Shown: in pieces, positions 43,890-55,080 of the stretch | How positions within the stretch are numbered: the stretch's first letter is position 1 | How the letters are laid out: each line of letters opens with the position of its first letter | Source: Dacryopinax spathularia | Taxonomy: Eukaryota; Basidiomycota; Dacrymycetes; Dacrymycetales; Dacrymycetaceae | Assembly: GCA_037974965.1 (NCBI GenBank) | Contig: JBBPFI010000006.1 | Span: forward strand, 1,364,001 to 1,428,000 | Direction of reading: 5' to 3' | Length of the DNA stretch: 64,000 nucleotides | Translations under genes and position numbers: made by a program | Notes under the pieces: model-generated | What the model saw: the letters and a program-made list of their open reading frames with translations, nothing else | The model's database searches: none | Told to the model about the DNA's origin: nothing

Positions 43890-46310
43890 ATGCCGCCGAC
43901 CCCACCAGCCCCGCCGGGGGGAAATGAGGAATTCGTGAATCCGGCGATGCGTATGCCGACCCGGAACAGTCCAGCTGCCCCCCGCTTTGACGGCACCGCC
44001 CTCGGGCTATCCAGGTACTTCAAGGATCTGGAATTGCTTGCTGAGGCGGCAGGACTGTCGGATTCCCAGAAAGTCGAATATGCCACACTCTACCTCGACG
44101 CCCAGACGGCAGAACTGTGGGAGACGCTCCCCACTGCTAGGCAGGTGCCGGCGGATTACCCGGCGTTCAAGAAAGCGGTCATGAGGCTTTACCCCGGATC
44201 GGATCGAGAGAGGCGCTTCCGTTTGGACGACCTCGATCGGGTTACGGAGGGTAGAAACCTGACAAGGTATTCCTCGCGGGATGACTTGGGGCGGTACTAT
44301 AGGGAGTTTCTCCCGGTAGCTACGTTCCTGAGGGAGGGAGAAAAGGTGTCGGCGAGAGAGGTGAACCAGGCGTTCATGAGGGGCTTCGAGCCGACTTTCC
44401 GGGCCCAGATATTGAATCGACTGATGCTCCTCGACACTTCTCATCCCCTCGACCAACCGTTCGACTGGGAAAAGGCGCGCGAAGCTGCCGAATACCTTCA
44501 TAACGGAGCAATGGCTGGGGTGATCCCCGATGTAGGAGCGGGTGGAGGGGCTCCGACGGGAAGCTTCTCTCAACCGGGGACGCGAGTAAAGACGGAAATC
44601 CAAGAAGTTGCACCGGTTCTGGAAGAACGAATGCGTAGGATCGAGGAAACGCTCACGCTATTGGCGAACCGAGACACCGGCCCGAGATTTCAACCCGAGA
44701 ACTCGGGGCCAGCTTACCGCGGTGGGAACGCGCCGTATCCCGGTCCTAGAGTGCGGTTCGACGCCCAAGTGGGAAACGGGGCGCCCACTGCGGCAGGGCC
44801 CGGTCCGCAAGCTTCGTATAGGCAACCTCCGCCGCACTTCAACCTCTCTTGTTTCTTCTGCGGGGGGCAAGGACATCGCACTTTCCAGTGCCAAACGGCG
44901 GCCGCGTATATCAGGGACGGGAAATGCCGAAGGGATGAGGCGGGTAGGACCATGTACCCCGACGGCTCGTATGTCACGCGCGATCCGACGGGGACGTTCA
45001 AAGAGAAGATCGATGCGTACCACGAGCGCCAGACGCGCCAGGAGGCAGGAAAAGGCGATCGACAGACCGCGTCGGTCAACCTTTACGAAGTAATGGAACT
45101 GGCCGACAACTATGTGTTGGACGTGGACGTGGGACCCCCGCAGGCGGCGTACGCCTATGGAAACATCGATCTCCGGGATTCGGATGAAGACGCTTTAGAG
45201 CTCGAGAGGCTAGAGGTCATGATTAACGAGAAAAAGCGCGCGGTTGAAGAGAAACGGAAGGGCCGAGCTGGGAACGGAAACTCGGTTCGAGAATCTGGAC
45301 GCGCCCCGGGCCCGAGAACTTGGACCGAGGGAACACGGCTGGTCCCAGAGGTGGTGATCACGCGGTCAAACCGGCCGGCAGCCATTGCGAAGGATCGTGC
45401 GGCTACGATAGAGGAACTGCCTGAAACGGAAGAAGGGCGGCCGCAGAGCGAAACAACCAGGACGGAACCGACGGAGCGACAGTCCGGCAAGCCTATGAAC
45501 GCAGAGGCAGGCCGCCCAACCGACAAGCTGCAGGAGCGAAGGGAACCGCAACATCAGTACAAGATCCAAACTCCAATCGAAGACGCAACGGTAGTGGCTA
45601 GAGTCCTCGAACGGTCCATGGACACCGCTGTCTCGTTGACACAGAGAGAGTTGCTAGCCATCGCCCCTGATCTGAGGAAGAGGATCAAGGAAATGATTAC
45701 TACTCGTCGTATTCCCATGGGTGACGTAAAAGGGGTAGAGGTTGAGGAGGCGCCGCCAGACACGGCACGCTATCACAACGTTTACTTTGTTGAGGCGGGA
45801 GGCAACCCAGAGAGAGACAGAAAACCCAAGATCGTGGTGGCTCAAGACTCGATCCCGCTTCGAATTCTCGAGGCGAGCGTGGGAGGAGTTCTTGGGGTAA
45901 CGGCGGTCCTGGATAGTGGAGCTCAGATCTGTGCCCTTCGCAGGGACCTTTGGGAGGCGACGGGGCTTCCGTGTTCTACGGACAGAGTATGGGTAATGGA
46001 AGGAGCTGCGGGGGATCTGTCGCGCACCGCCGGACTGATGGAGAACATCGGCGTGACGATCGGGAGCTGCACCGTCTATCTCCAAATCCACGTGGTCGAG
46101 GAAGTGCCGTTCGAATTGCTCCTGGGGAGGCCCTTCTTCGTCCTCACCTCATGCAGGACGGCGGATTCCCTTGACGGGACCCAGCACATCACACTTCACG
46201 ATCCGAACTCGCATAAGACGATTACCCTACCAACCAAGGAGAAGTCTTCTAAAGCGAGGACACATCTGAGGGGCAGGCAGCCTCAAGTGGAGGTCTTAGA
46301 GGATTTTTGA
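43890..46310 (+). CDS. Gag-protease polyprotein of the Ty3/gypsy element
   Basis: First frame of the element, about 806 codons from MPPTPPAPPGGNEEFVNPAM. The N-terminal half has the helical retrotransposon Gag core (ALGLSRYFKDLELLAEAAGL, WETLPTARQVPADYPAFKKA). A CCHC zinc knuckle, CFFCGGQGHRTFQC, lies at about residue 325 and binds RNA in this family. A long charged, disordered segment follows. An aspartic-protease site, AVLDSGAQICAL, lies at about residue 675, with the second-half motif ELLLGRPFF near the end. The following pol frame overlaps its end in the -1 frame, in line with the translational frameshift known for Ty3-type elements. Confidence 0.88.
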   Translation: MPPTPPAPPGGNEEFVNPAMRMPTRNSPAAPRFDGTALGLSRYFKDLELLAEAAGLSDSQKVEYATLYLDAQTAELWETLPTARQVPADYPAFKKAVMRLYPGSDRERRFRLDDLDRVTEGRNLTRYSSRDDLGRYYREFLPVATFLREGEKVSAREVNQAFMRGFEPTFRAQILNRLMLLDTSHPLDQPFDWEKAREAAEYLHNGAMAGVIPDVGAGGGAPTGSFSQPGTRVKTEIQEVAPVLEERMRRIEETLTLLANRDTGPRFQPENSGPAYRGGNAPYPGPRVRFDAQVGNGAPTAAGPGPQASYRQPPPHFNLSCFFCGGQGHRTFQCQTAAAYIRDGKCRRDEAGRTMYPDGSYVTRDPTGTFKEKIDAYHERQTRQEAGKGDRQTASVNLYEVMELADNYVLDVDVGPPQAAYAYGNIDLRDSDEDALELERLEVMINEKKRAVEEKRKGRAGNGNSVRESGRAPGPRTWTEGTRLVPEVVITRSNRPAAIAKDRAATIEELPETEEGRPQSETTRTEPTERQSGKPMNAEAGRPTDKLQERREPQHQYKIQTPIEDATVVARVLERSMDTAVSLTQRELLAIAPDLRKRIKEMITTRRIPMGDVKGVEVEEAPPDTARYHNVYFVEAGGNPERDRKPKIVVAQDSIPLRILEASVGGVLGVTAVLDSGAQICALRRDLWEATGLPCSTDRVWVMEGAAGDLSRTAGLMENIGVTIGSCTVYLQIHVVEEVPFELLLGRPFFVLTSCRTADSLDGTQHITLHDPNSHKTITLPTKEKSSKARTHLRGRQPQVEVLEDF

Positions 46311-49300
46311 GCGAGGGCCGATCGAAGGCGCTGGCCGTAAGCAGCGCGACAGTTTCGCCAAGAAAGGCCGGTAAACATATGACATATACCCACGAAGCTT
46401 CTATCCATTTATTCGAATCGAGAATACAAAACGACAAACCGACGCGAGAGCTCGGTCCAAAAACACTGCAAAAAGGCGTACAGCCGGTCAAACAGAAAAA
46501 CATATCTTATTTCTATTCCTCTACCAATCGGGCCGACGGGCAAAACACGTCGTTTCTCAGACGTCTCCTCCCGTTATTGTATCCCGTGGAGGCCGAACCG
46601 GAGGAATTTCTAAGAGCGCGGACCTACGGAACACTGTTCGGCTTCAACAGGAGGGTTGGGGTATTCGCAGCTCAGAAAGGGGACGGACGACCGAAACCGG
46701 GAAAGAAATATAAGCCGGTCCACCGGAGGGTGGTGCCTGTGGCGACAACCTTGCCGGAACACTTCCGTGTAGGGCGGCACTTCCCGAGTGACCCTCTAGA
46801 GGGGATGGCGCCTTTACCAACCTCGCCGCCAGAATTCGAACCGAGAGGTAGGGTGACGCGGGAGCGATGGGACGCGCTACGGATTGGAGAGGATGGGTTT
46901 CTTTCCCCGGAAGAAGTGAAGCTCGTCGCATGGGTGATGACCCAGCATGAGAAGGCGTTCGCCTTTACGGTGGAAGAGCGAGGAGCCTTCAAGGACGAAT
47001 ACTTCGAGCCCGTAGTGATCCCGACTGTGGAACACATTCCGTGGGCAGAACGGAACATGCCTATCCCGCCGGGGATATTCGATGAAGTATGTGGGATAAT
47101 GAAGGACAAACTCGACACAGGGGTATACGAACCCTCGAACTCCTCGTACAGGAGTAGGTGGTTCTGCGTGGTGAAGAAGGACGGAAAGTCGCTCCGTATA
47201 GTACACGATCTACAGAAACTCAACGCGATAACGATAAAAGACGCCGCTGTACCCCCGATGGTAGAGCAGATTGCGGAATCCTTCGCAGGGCGAGCGGGGT
47301 ATTCGATGTTCGATCTCTACGTTGCATTTGACCAGAGAAAGCTCGCACCGGAATCCAGAGATCTTACCGCGTTCCAATCCCCTTTGGGTGCGTTGCGGTT
47401 GACCACACTACCGATGGGATGGACGAACTCGGTCCAAATACTTCATGGGGACGTTACCTTCATCTTGAGAGACGAGATTCCGCATTCTGCGGTCTGTTTC
47501 ATAGACGACATAGGGTGTCCGGGCCCCAAATCTCGATACGAGATCTCGCCGGGAAGATACGAAACGATACCTCAAAACGAAGGAATCCGCAAGTTTGTAT
47601 TCGAGGTGTGCAAAACGGCGCACAGGGTGTTACAGCGAATCGAATACGCAGGGGCCACGGTCTCAGGTTCGAAGTCCCACATCTGCGTACCGGAGGTGGT
47701 TATCTTAGGACACAAGTGCACGTACGAAGGAAGAGTGCCGGATGAGTCCAGGGTACAGAAGATACGGGATTGGCCGGCCTGCAAATCAGTCACGGAAGTC
47801 AGGGGATTCTTAGGGGTGGCAGGAGTCGTGAGGATGTTCATCAAGGACTTCGCGAAGCATGCCCGACCACTGGTGAACCTCACCAAAAAGGACGCAGAGT
47901 TTGAGTGGGGGGAGAGGGAACAAGGAGCCATGGATAAGCTGAAAGAGCTCGTCATCAAGTCGCCGGCCTTACGACCAATCGATTATGCTAGCGGGCGGCT
48001 GGTGATATTGGCAGTCGACTCGTCGTTCATTGGAGTGGGGTACGTGATATCCCAGATTGGAGAGGACGGAAAGCGATACCCGTCAAGGTTCGGATCGATC
48101 ACGTGGAACGAGGTAGAGGCAAGGTACTCGCAGGCGAAGTTGGAACTATATGGGCTATTCTGGGCGCTGAAGGCCACTCGACTTTATCTCATTGGTGTAC
48201 CGAACCTTAGGGTGGAGGTGGATGCGAAGTATATCAAGGGTATGCTCAACAATCCCGATATACAGCCCAACGCGACCATAAACCGATGGATCGCGGGGAT
48301 TCATTTGTTTTCGTTCGATCTGGTCCACGTACCGGCGGACCGGCACAAAGGGGCGGACGGACTATCTCGTCGGGAAACTACCTTTTCCGACCCTCCGCAG
48401 GAGTCGCCAGGCCAGGTAGAAGAGTGGCTGGACGTGACAATGGGATTTCTTCTCGAGATCTCGAACCGAGATCTCGGGAATGATCCCCGGACCGAGGTTG
48501 CCGCGACCCGAGAACCGGTGCACGTTCTCCAGATTAGCGGTGAAGATCCCCTGCCTCGAACGTCCAAAAGCCGGAAGAGAGACGAACGGCTGAAGGAGAT
48601 TCAGGCGTTCCTTGAGTCGGGAAAGCGACCTGAAGCTCAGTCCGAGAACTCGTTCCGACAATTCGTTAATAGTGCGACGCGCTACTTCGTCAGAAATCAG
48701 AAGTTATGGCGGAAGGAGGGGCACGGAAGGCACCAGCTGGTCATCCCCTATGAGAAGAGGCTAGCACTGCTTCGTCAGGCACACGACGACCTCGGGCACA
48801 AAGGGGTGTACGCGGTGCGGACTAGGTTGTTGGCCCGGTTCTGGTGGCCTGGCTTGCTGACGGACGTGAAATGGTATGTGAAGATGTGTCATGAGTGCCA
48901 GGTGCGCCAGACGAGGAGGATCCACATACCACCTACCACTCCTCGGCCCCACAGACTGTTCGGGAAAGTGTACGTCGACACCATGTCCTTGCCCCCGGCG
49001 CGATACGGGCCGGGCCGACGACAATACTCCTCCTTCGTGCACGCCCGGTGCTCCCTCACATCGTGGTGCGAGGGGAGGATGCTCATGAGGGAGGACGCGG
49101 GAACGTTGGCTAGCTTCCTTTTCGAAGAAGTCATCTGTAGGTGGGGCGCGATCTCAGAAATTGTGACCGACAATGGGGCTTCGTTCGTGGCAGCGGTGAA
49201 CGAGCTGAAGGACCGTTACGACGTCATGCATATTCGGATATCCCCCTACAACTCGCAGGCGAACGGCGTAGTGGAAAGAAGGCACTATGACTTTAGGGAG

Positions 49301-49963
49301 GCGCTGATCAAGATGTGTTCGGGTGACGAAACAGCCTGGCCCTCGAAGGTCCACCATGTGTTATGGGCGGAGCGAGTCACAGTACCAAGATCGACGGGAC
49401 TGTCGCCATTCTTCATGGTGCACGGGGTGGAACCCATCTTACCGTTCGATGTCCTTGAGGCCACATACTTGATGGAGCCCCTCCCCGATGGCGTGGCGCG
49501 CGCGGAGCTGGTCGCTTGGAGGGCACAACAGCTCGAGAAGAGAGGTAACGATCTGCGCGAGATCTCGGAACGGGTATTCGCTGCGAGAAAGGAATCCGTG
49601 AAGCAATTCTGGAAACGGTTTTCCCACGCGATATTTGACTACGATCATAAGCCCGGCGATCTGGTCCTCGTTCGGAATACCAGGGTCGAAAAGGAGATGA
49701 ACCGGAAGACCAAGCCGAGATACCTCGGACCGATGGTGGTAATACGACGAAAATCGCCCTCGTCGTATATCCTCGCCGAAGTGACAGGCGTGGTCATTCG
49801 AATGGCGTTTGCGGCCTTTAGGTTAGTGCCATACGAAGCCCGGCGCCGAACCGCCGTACCTGTCACTACCTTGACGGGAATCAGCGAGGAAGAGTTAGAG
49901 GCTCTCGCGAAGCAGCTACCGGAGCCGAGCGAGGAAGTCGTTCCCAGCGAAGAGGACGCGTAA
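46307..49963 (+). CDS. Pol polyprotein (RT, RNase H, integrase)
   Basis: About 1,218 codons. Reverse transcriptase: RIVHDLQKLNAITIKDAAVP, FDLYVAFDQRKLA, PMGWTNSVQILHGDV and the catalytic CFIDDIG box. RNase H: VILAVDSSFIGVGYVISQI, then EARYSQAKLELYGLFWALKA and HKGADGLSRRE. Integrase: the HHCC domain (QAHDDLGHKGVYAVRTRLL, MCHECQVRQTRR) and the D,D35E core (VYVDTMSLPPARYGPG, EIVTDNGASF, NSQANGVVERRHYDF). The C-terminus has the GPY/F-type stretch (RNTRVEKEMNRKTKPRYLGP). Two stretches, SRYEIS after the RT catalytic box and ISNRDL between RNase H and integrase, are encoded by the element's palindromic motif. Confidence 0.93.
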   Translation: MSEGRSKALAVSSATVSPRKAGKHMTYTHEASIHLFESRIQNDKPTRELGPKTLQKGVQPVKQKNISYFYSSTNRADGQNTSFLRRLLPLLYPVEAEPEEFLRARTYGTLFGFNRRVGVFAAQKGDGRPKPGKKYKPVHRRVVPVATTLPEHFRVGRHFPSDPLEGMAPLPTSPPEFEPRGRVTRERWDALRIGEDGFLSPEEVKLVAWVMTQHEKAFAFTVEERGAFKDEYFEPVVIPTVEHIPWAERNMPIPPGIFDEVCGIMKDKLDTGVYEPSNSSYRSRWFCVVKKDGKSLRIVHDLQKLNAITIKDAAVPPMVEQIAESFAGRAGYSMFDLYVAFDQRKLAPESRDLTAFQSPLGALRLTTLPMGWTNSVQILHGDVTFILRDEIPHSAVCFIDDIGCPGPKSRYEISPGRYETIPQNEGIRKFVFEVCKTAHRVLQRIEYAGATVSGSKSHICVPEVVILGHKCTYEGRVPDESRVQKIRDWPACKSVTEVRGFLGVAGVVRMFIKDFAKHARPLVNLTKKDAEFEWGEREQGAMDKLKELVIKSPALRPIDYASGRLVILAVDSSFIGVGYVISQIGEDGKRYPSRFGSITWNEVEARYSQAKLELYGLFWALKATRLYLIGVPNLRVEVDAKYIKGMLNNPDIQPNATINRWIAGIHLFSFDLVHVPADRHKGADGLSRRETTFSDPPQESPGQVEEWLDVTMGFLLEISNRDLGNDPRTEVAATREPVHVLQISGEDPLPRTSKSRKRDERLKEIQAFLESGKRPEAQSENSFRQFVNSATRYFVRNQKLWRKEGHGRHQLVIPYEKRLALLRQAHDDLGHKGVYAVRTRLLARFWWPGLLTDVKWYVKMCHECQVRQTRRIHIPPTTPRPHRLFGKVYVDTMSLPPARYGPGRRQYSSFVHARCSLTSWCEGRMLMREDAGTLASFLFEEVICRWGAISEIVTDNGASFVAAVNELKDRYDVMHIRISPYNSQANGVVERRHYDFREALIKMCSGDETAWPSKVHHVLWAERVTVPRSTGLSPFFMVHGVEPILPFDVLEATYLMEPLPDGVARAELVAWRAQQLEKRGNDLREISERVFAARKESVKQFWKRFSHAIFDYDHKPGDLVLVRNTRVEKEMNRKTKPRYLGPMVVIRRKSPSSYILAEVTGVVIRMAFAAFRLVPYEARRRTAVPVTTLTGISEEELEALAKQLPEPSEEVVPSEEDA
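46411..46425 (+). repeat. palindrome near start of pol
   Basis: ATTCGAATCGAGAAT, a TTCG-AAT-CGAGA variant, in frame within pol. Confidence 0.6.
47528..47548 (+). repeat. in-frame palindrome in RT region
   Basis: AATCTCGATACGAGATCTCG, an instance of TCTCG-NNN-CGAGA, translated as Ser-Arg-Tyr-Glu-Ile-Ser within pol. Confidence 0.75.
48451..48480 (+). repeat. in-frame palindrome between RNase H and integrase
   Basis: GATCTCGAACCGAGATCTCG, TCTCG-AAC-CGAGA with further arms, translated Glu-Ile-Ser-Asn-Arg-Asp-Leu. Confidence 0.75.
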
Positions 49964-50387
49964 CAAGGAAATACCTCGTGATATACCCGATACCCGGGGA
50001 AGAAGATATCAGAAGTTCCTAGGAACTCCCTAGGGCGGGTGACTGATACCGCAAGGGCGAAGAAGATTATCACTCCTTATCAATCGAACACATCTGAGCG
50101 AACAACTCGAAAGACATACACGTAACACAACCGCAACGATACCTCGTCTCGAGAACTCGAGACGACTTGTACGCGCGATACCCACGAATCGATATCTCAA
50201 CTCGAGAAGTTGGATCGATAGATACACGCGAAGGACCGCTACGAGCAACGGGATCGCTACATGATAGCGAAGGCGCGGCGTCAAACGGCGTGTATTACTC
50301 AGGACGCCTAGGCGGGTATGGTAAGGACAGGATGGGAGAAAAGGCCACGCCAGAAAAACTCCCGAAGAGCGAAAGAAAACCGATCAT
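49964..50387. other. spacer between pol and the antisense block
   Basis: No coding sequence. It holds one AGAAGTTCCTAGGA site (50011) and palindromes including GTCTCGAGAACTCGAGAC at about 50146 and ATATCTCAACTCGAGAAG at about 50191. Confidence 0.6.
50010..50024. repeat. AGAAGTTCCTAGGA site 1
   Basis: CAGAAGTTCCTAGGA just after pol. The same core occurs at 53265 and 57472, the latter two upstream of antisense genes. Confidence 0.7.
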
Positions 50388-53119
50388 CTATTTACGTGGA
50401 AGCAAACCCTTCACCTCGTCCTCCAGGATACCAGCGGCGAGCGACGACATGGCCCTACTGAGATCCGACACCTCCTGATGGAGATGGGTAACCCCCATCT
50501 GCCATGTCAAAGTGTCTCCATCGTGCGCCGCGACGCCCAAACCGCCTTTAGTCCTCACGACGTCTAACGCCCGAGAGGCGGAGTTGCGTAGCCGTTCGAC
50601 GAGTTCGGGGTCGATGCTGGAAGCGCCGCCCCGCGATCGCTTGGTAGGAACGACGGGCGAGGCGATATCGAAGGGTTCGGATTCTTCGCGCCAATCATCG
50701 ACGCTCTTACCCCACGATGGGTCGGGGGACTCAGAGCGGCCTCCAGCGGGAAAGGGCGTCTCGAAGCGCGGGGGAATGGATGGCGTGCGACCCCCCGAAC
50801 TCGTATCCATATCCACGTCGGCACGACGCTTGCCTTTGCTTCGCGAGGAGCGAGCGGGGGCGGCGTCTTCCGGTGGGTCCTCGACGCGAGAACTCGGATC
50901 GAGAATGGCATCCCTCGTCTTAGGGCTGGCCTCGGCCACGGACTCGCCATCGACGCGGACGGAAGGAGTAGCCCGGGACTCTTCGGCCGGCGGGGGAGGC
51001 GGTGGCTCGACGGTTTCGGGCGTCGTCGCGCGATTCTCGCCCATTTCCACATCCATGTCGTCCCCTGCGGGAGCGTCCCCAACGGGTTTAGGGGTCGGGA
51101 CGTCGGCTTCGGGATCCTGAGCTTCTTCGCGGAGAGGGGAATCACCCGCGGCAGTCGTGGGGACGTTACCCGCGTCGCCTGCAGCATTCGATTCGAGATC
51201 TGGAACCGAGTTCTCGGGGCGAGTCTCCGCGGCGGTTTCCGGAGGCATAGGAGTATCCACCTGCTCTCCATCGTCGGATGTCGCAACACCCGCAAACACG
51301 ACGTCGAGGCGTTGGGCGCCTCCCATATCCTCATACCACTCCTCCTCTTCACCAACGAAATCGACCAATACGGAGGCCGAGTCTAATGGAAGTGGCGGGG
51401 GACCGCTTTGCGCAGGAGCCTTCTCTTGAGGCAGAGGGACGTTCTTCGTGCCGGAGGAGGTGTCCTCCCAGTCGCCAGGCATGGCCACCATATCCACCTG
51501 GGGCTCGGGCATCCAGTACTTCGCGGGGATTATACCGGCGAGCGCTGGGTGGAGATACGACACGGGCTGCGGAATGAGGAGGCGATTTCCCGTAACACAA
51601 CCTCGCAATTTGAGTAGAAAGGCTTCAGCAGCGGTGTTGATTTCCGTGATATCTGGAGCCCGGAGGCTGTACCAGACCCGGAGGGCGCTAAGCTGTTAGA
51701 GTGTTAACGGGGTAGGCGGACCGAGGAAAGGTCACTTACGCCGTTTGTGACGGCGGGGTTCGACAACACGGCACCCCCACGAGCCGCTGTTTTCGCGTGG
51801 CGCAACACAACCGCCATTCTCGGAGCGAGAAGTCGCGCGGGAACCTTGGTACGCCCGCCGGCGGGGGAGTGCTCCCAAGGGGGCATACGCGGGACCGAAC
51901 CGACAGGGGCTAAGTCGAGTTCGCCTAGAGGCAGCGCGGGACGATATTCCCCATGGTACACGTCGGCCCACTGCTGCTCGATATCGACGTATACGGCAAG
52001 GCACGCTAACAGTGCAGGGTGGGCGTTCGCTGCGGCTTTCATGGCGGCAAACACTTTGGTCTACATATCGTCTCAGCCACGATCTGAACTCTCGGTTTGA
52101 GAACTCGTACCCATTTCTCGATCCACGTTTTCGCCCAGCTCTTGTACTTCGAAAGGGTTTGGACCAAAAGGGGTGGAGACAGGGGAGCGTTCAGCACTGC
52201 CTTTACAGCCTTCCCCACTTCGGACTCGGCAACTGCGACGTCCTGGATCGCGTCGTCTAGCGCGTAGCGAAACGTTACGTCCCTACTAACGGACCGCTTC
52301 GCTACGAAGCTAGGCGGGAACACTTGAATATCGTCGTCCTTCATGGCGAAGTTGTCGATTTCCCCATATAAGGCGGTAATCTCGTCCTTCCAGTCCTCCG
52401 GTACCGGTACGTTCACGGATTCCAGCGCGCTTCGGCAATCTCCCTGCGAAATCTCGGTTCAGGATGTCGCCTCGGACGCTCGACTCGAGATATCAAGCTT
52501 ACCCAGGCGCTCACCACATTGTCCACCCACCTGCGAATCGCCTCGGGGGCGGCCTGTCGGCCAGGGCGTAACACCACCATTTCCCGCAATCGTAGCCACA
52601 AGCACCCGCGAAGGATGCCGACCGCTATCCCGTCGTCCGAAGGACCTCGCACCAATGGGCCAGATGGACCCGCATAGTCGTCCAACGCCGCGTTGGTCGC
52701 AAGAACAAGCGACGCATACCGTTCCCTTGTAGCAGCTCGGACTAAGGCGGGGTCGAGTCGAAAAGCGAACTTCTTCCTCTTCCGTAGCTCCGCGATGTAC
52801 GCCAGCCAGGCACAAAGCGCCTCATCCACGTCCCGCTCCAACGTCACCCTCTCCTGCACGTGTGCGGTGAGGATAACGCGCTGCGACTCGTCAGCGGACA
52901 GCGCACCACGACCAAGTACGCACTTACCCAATCACCCAGGGAGCGACGAACGAACGCGAGAGCAGCTGGAATGTCGGTCACCGGCGGGCCAGTAGCCTTC
53001 CACAACACGGCGTATTTATTGCGCAGCTTCTGCGCAGGCGTGGCCGGGGTGGAATCGACCTCGTCCACCTCTGAGGCGGTAACAGAGTCCACTTGCGTTT
53101 CGTCCAACACGGCGATCAT
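50388..53119 (-). CDS. antisense accessory gene 3 of the LTR element, 844 residues
   Basis: Unrecognised protein, no retroelement motif. ATG 53119 (MIAVLDETQVDSVTASEVDE). Five exons (53119-52928, 52886-52503, 52443-52111, 52060-51740, 51692-50388) are separated by GT-AG introns of 41, 59, 50 and 47 bp, all phase 0, with no stop inside any exon. The first part is helical (RNKYAVLWKATGPPVTDIPA, LSKYKSWAKTWIEKW). The last exon is acidic and Pro/Ala-rich with a basic patch (RSSRSKGKRRADVDMD), then a helical end (LVERLRNSASRALDVVRTKG). The basic patch suggests nuclear location. Introns 2 and 3 contain copies of the element's palindrome. Because these introns lie antisense to the genomic RNA, they are kept during retrotransposition. 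Confidence 0.75.
51816..51833. repeat. palindrome in antisense gene 3
   Basis: ATTCTCGGAGCGAGAAGT: TTCTCG and CGAGAA arms around GAG, inside exon 4 of the antisense gene and therefore translated. Confidence 0.7.
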
Positions 53120-53793
53120 TTCCTTGGCGTTCGATGTGAGAGTCGCGAATCGACAGACGATGACAGTTTAAAAAGACAAAGGGCGTCGAGCGGCGTTAGA
53201 CGGCAACGTGCCGCTTTATAAGGTCTTCCGGAAGCATGGCCTTTGCACGCGCCGGAGGCGGTGTCAGAAGTTCCTAGGAGGGGAAGGGGCCCTTAGCGCC
53301 ATGACAACCAGGCCAGAAGTCTCAATTCGAGAATTGAATGCCAGAACCGATGACGAGATCTCGGCGCGTGATACAGTAACGAAAGTACAGAACCCCGTGG
53401 AATGGACGAAGACGGGTGGGGGTCTTTGAGCGCAAACGGAATAGAAGCAGAATCAAGGTTCGTAGGGACCACGGAGGAAGAAAGAGGGACGAAAGAACAC
53501 AAGGGCTACACGTCGAATTCGCATCCGCGCCTCGATATCCGCTAACATACACCCTCGACACGGGTCGACGCTGTAACCGGGTTAACCACGACAACCGTTC
53601 CGGTTAAACACTCGCTGGGAATTCTCGAACAGAGTTTTCGCTCGCAGAACTCTTTTCTCAATCCGAATTCTCTCGTCGAGATCTCAAAACGTGAATTGAA
53701 GACAAACTGGGCAAAACACAAAATCCCATTATACGGACCGAATACAGACGAAGGCTACTACCACTTATGTAGGAGAAAAGAGGAACTGACAGA
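53120..53793. other. spacer between antisense genes 2 and 3
   Basis: Promoter region for gene 3 and 3' flank of gene 2. Contains one AGAAGTTCCTAGGA site about 150 bp upstream of ATG 53119 and several palindromes (for example TCTCAATTCGAGAATTGA at about 53320). Confidence 0.55.
53265..53279. repeat. AGAAGTTCCTAGGA site 2
   Basis: CAGAAGTTCCTAGGA, about 150 bp upstream of antisense gene 3. Confidence 0.7.
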
Positions 53794-55080
53794 CTATGAA
53801 GAGGGGTGGTCGCGGAGGTGGGAAGATAGTGCCAGGAGGAAGGACCAGGCAGGGACGAGCTCCTTCTGAATTTCGCGACGAAGTCCGTCCATCTCGGACG
53901 GCTCCGCCATCATCACGTCTCCACCCGGCTCTAGCATATCGGACAATTTGCGGAGGCCGCGGACAACTTCCACGAGCGTCTCGTAATCGACGCGCTGTGC
54001 GCCGGTGGGGACAAGGGCTTGGGTGGTGGACCGGACGGGGGAGAGAGGACGAGGTCGTTTCGTCCCACCCACTATTTCGATAGCAGGGGACGCGGTTCCG
54101 AGACGGGTAGAGGACGCCCCTGCCGTAGGCGTCTCGAGAAGAGCAGGGGAGGCGAGGGAGGACGTGCGGGCTGGAAAACCAAATTGAGAAACGGGTGTCA
54201 GATCTCGAAACGAGAGCTCGTAAGGGTAAACGTACTCGGTTTGGAGGGGAGGGAGGTCACGCGGGCGGGCGCGGGGCTTGCAGTGGCTTCACTGCTCGCA
54301 ACGCTGCGCTGCGCCTTGAAAGGAATGTAGTCCCCAACTGGGACGTCCCACTTCTCGCCTCGGATCTTCGCGCGGTCCGGCTTCGGGTACAACCAGCCCA
54401 TCACGGTGTCTTCGAACTCGTCGTCGTATGTCGCTTGCGACCGAGGGGGCGCGCGCTCGTCGGGCAAGTCGACAAATCGACAAGGAACTGCAGGACATGA
54501 ATGAGCGAGGGGAACGTGTTAGTAAGGCGAAGGCAGGGCGCACCATCGGAATACCGGATGGTCCAAAAGGAGCACCCCGTGCCAGACTGGCATTTGAAGC
54601 AGGGGTATCCGACGAAACGGATGCAGAACCGGAGCAAACCGTACTTTTGCGACTTCGGGACGTGGTGGTCACCCGAGCAACCGTAGAACTCCCCAGCGAA
54701 CTATCGAATCGAGAAATCAGCTCGAAGGATCCAGGCGAGAAAGCAGGAAAAAGAAGGCGCACCAGTAAGGGGCGCTGCGTCGCCAACTTATGCCCAATAA
54801 CCTGCACGAACTGCCACTTGTTCACCTGAGAGTAGGAAGGTCCTTTCCCGCCGTTGCTCCGCACATCGAAAACGACAGGGTCGTACGGGAGGAGCAAGTC
54901 GAACCGGTCGATTCCAGCGACAACCTTGCTCTTCGTTTGGAAATTGGCGAACATGTCGCGGAGCTCTTGAATGCGGTCGGGGTCATCAAGGCGAGGGCGT
55001 GGACGAGCGTTTAGGTCGGGCGGCGGGAGGACGGGGCCCCACTCGAGTGCATCGGAGGGCGCAGGGCGTTTCGAGGGCAT
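53794..55080 (-). CDS. antisense accessory gene 2, Cys-rich protein
   Basis: From ATG 55080: MPSKRPAPSDALEWGPVLPP, then a helical segment (IQELRDMFANFQTKSKVVAG) and YDPVVFDVRSNGGKGPSYSQ. Splicing after RPLL (donor GTGCGC) leads into a cysteine-rich region: EFYGCSGDHHVPKSQKYGL, RFCIRFVGYPCFKCQSGTGC, SFWTIRYSDGAPC. The Cys/His spacing suggests zinc binding, as in fungal zinc-cluster regulators, but it is not the standard Zn2Cys6 pattern. Further exons read DDEFEDTVMGWLYPKPDRAK and end RREIQKELVPAWSFLLALSS. The intron at about 54670-54735 contains a TTTCTCGATTCGA palindrome. The frame is open across ATG 55080 from gene 1, so the two could be one longer gene. Confidence 0.6.
54201..54220. repeat. 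palindrome in intron of antisense gene 2
   Basis: GATCTCGAAACGAGAGCTCG, TCTCG-AAA-CGAGA, inside an apparent intron that ends before the exon containing ARTSSLASPALLETPT. Confidence 0.7.
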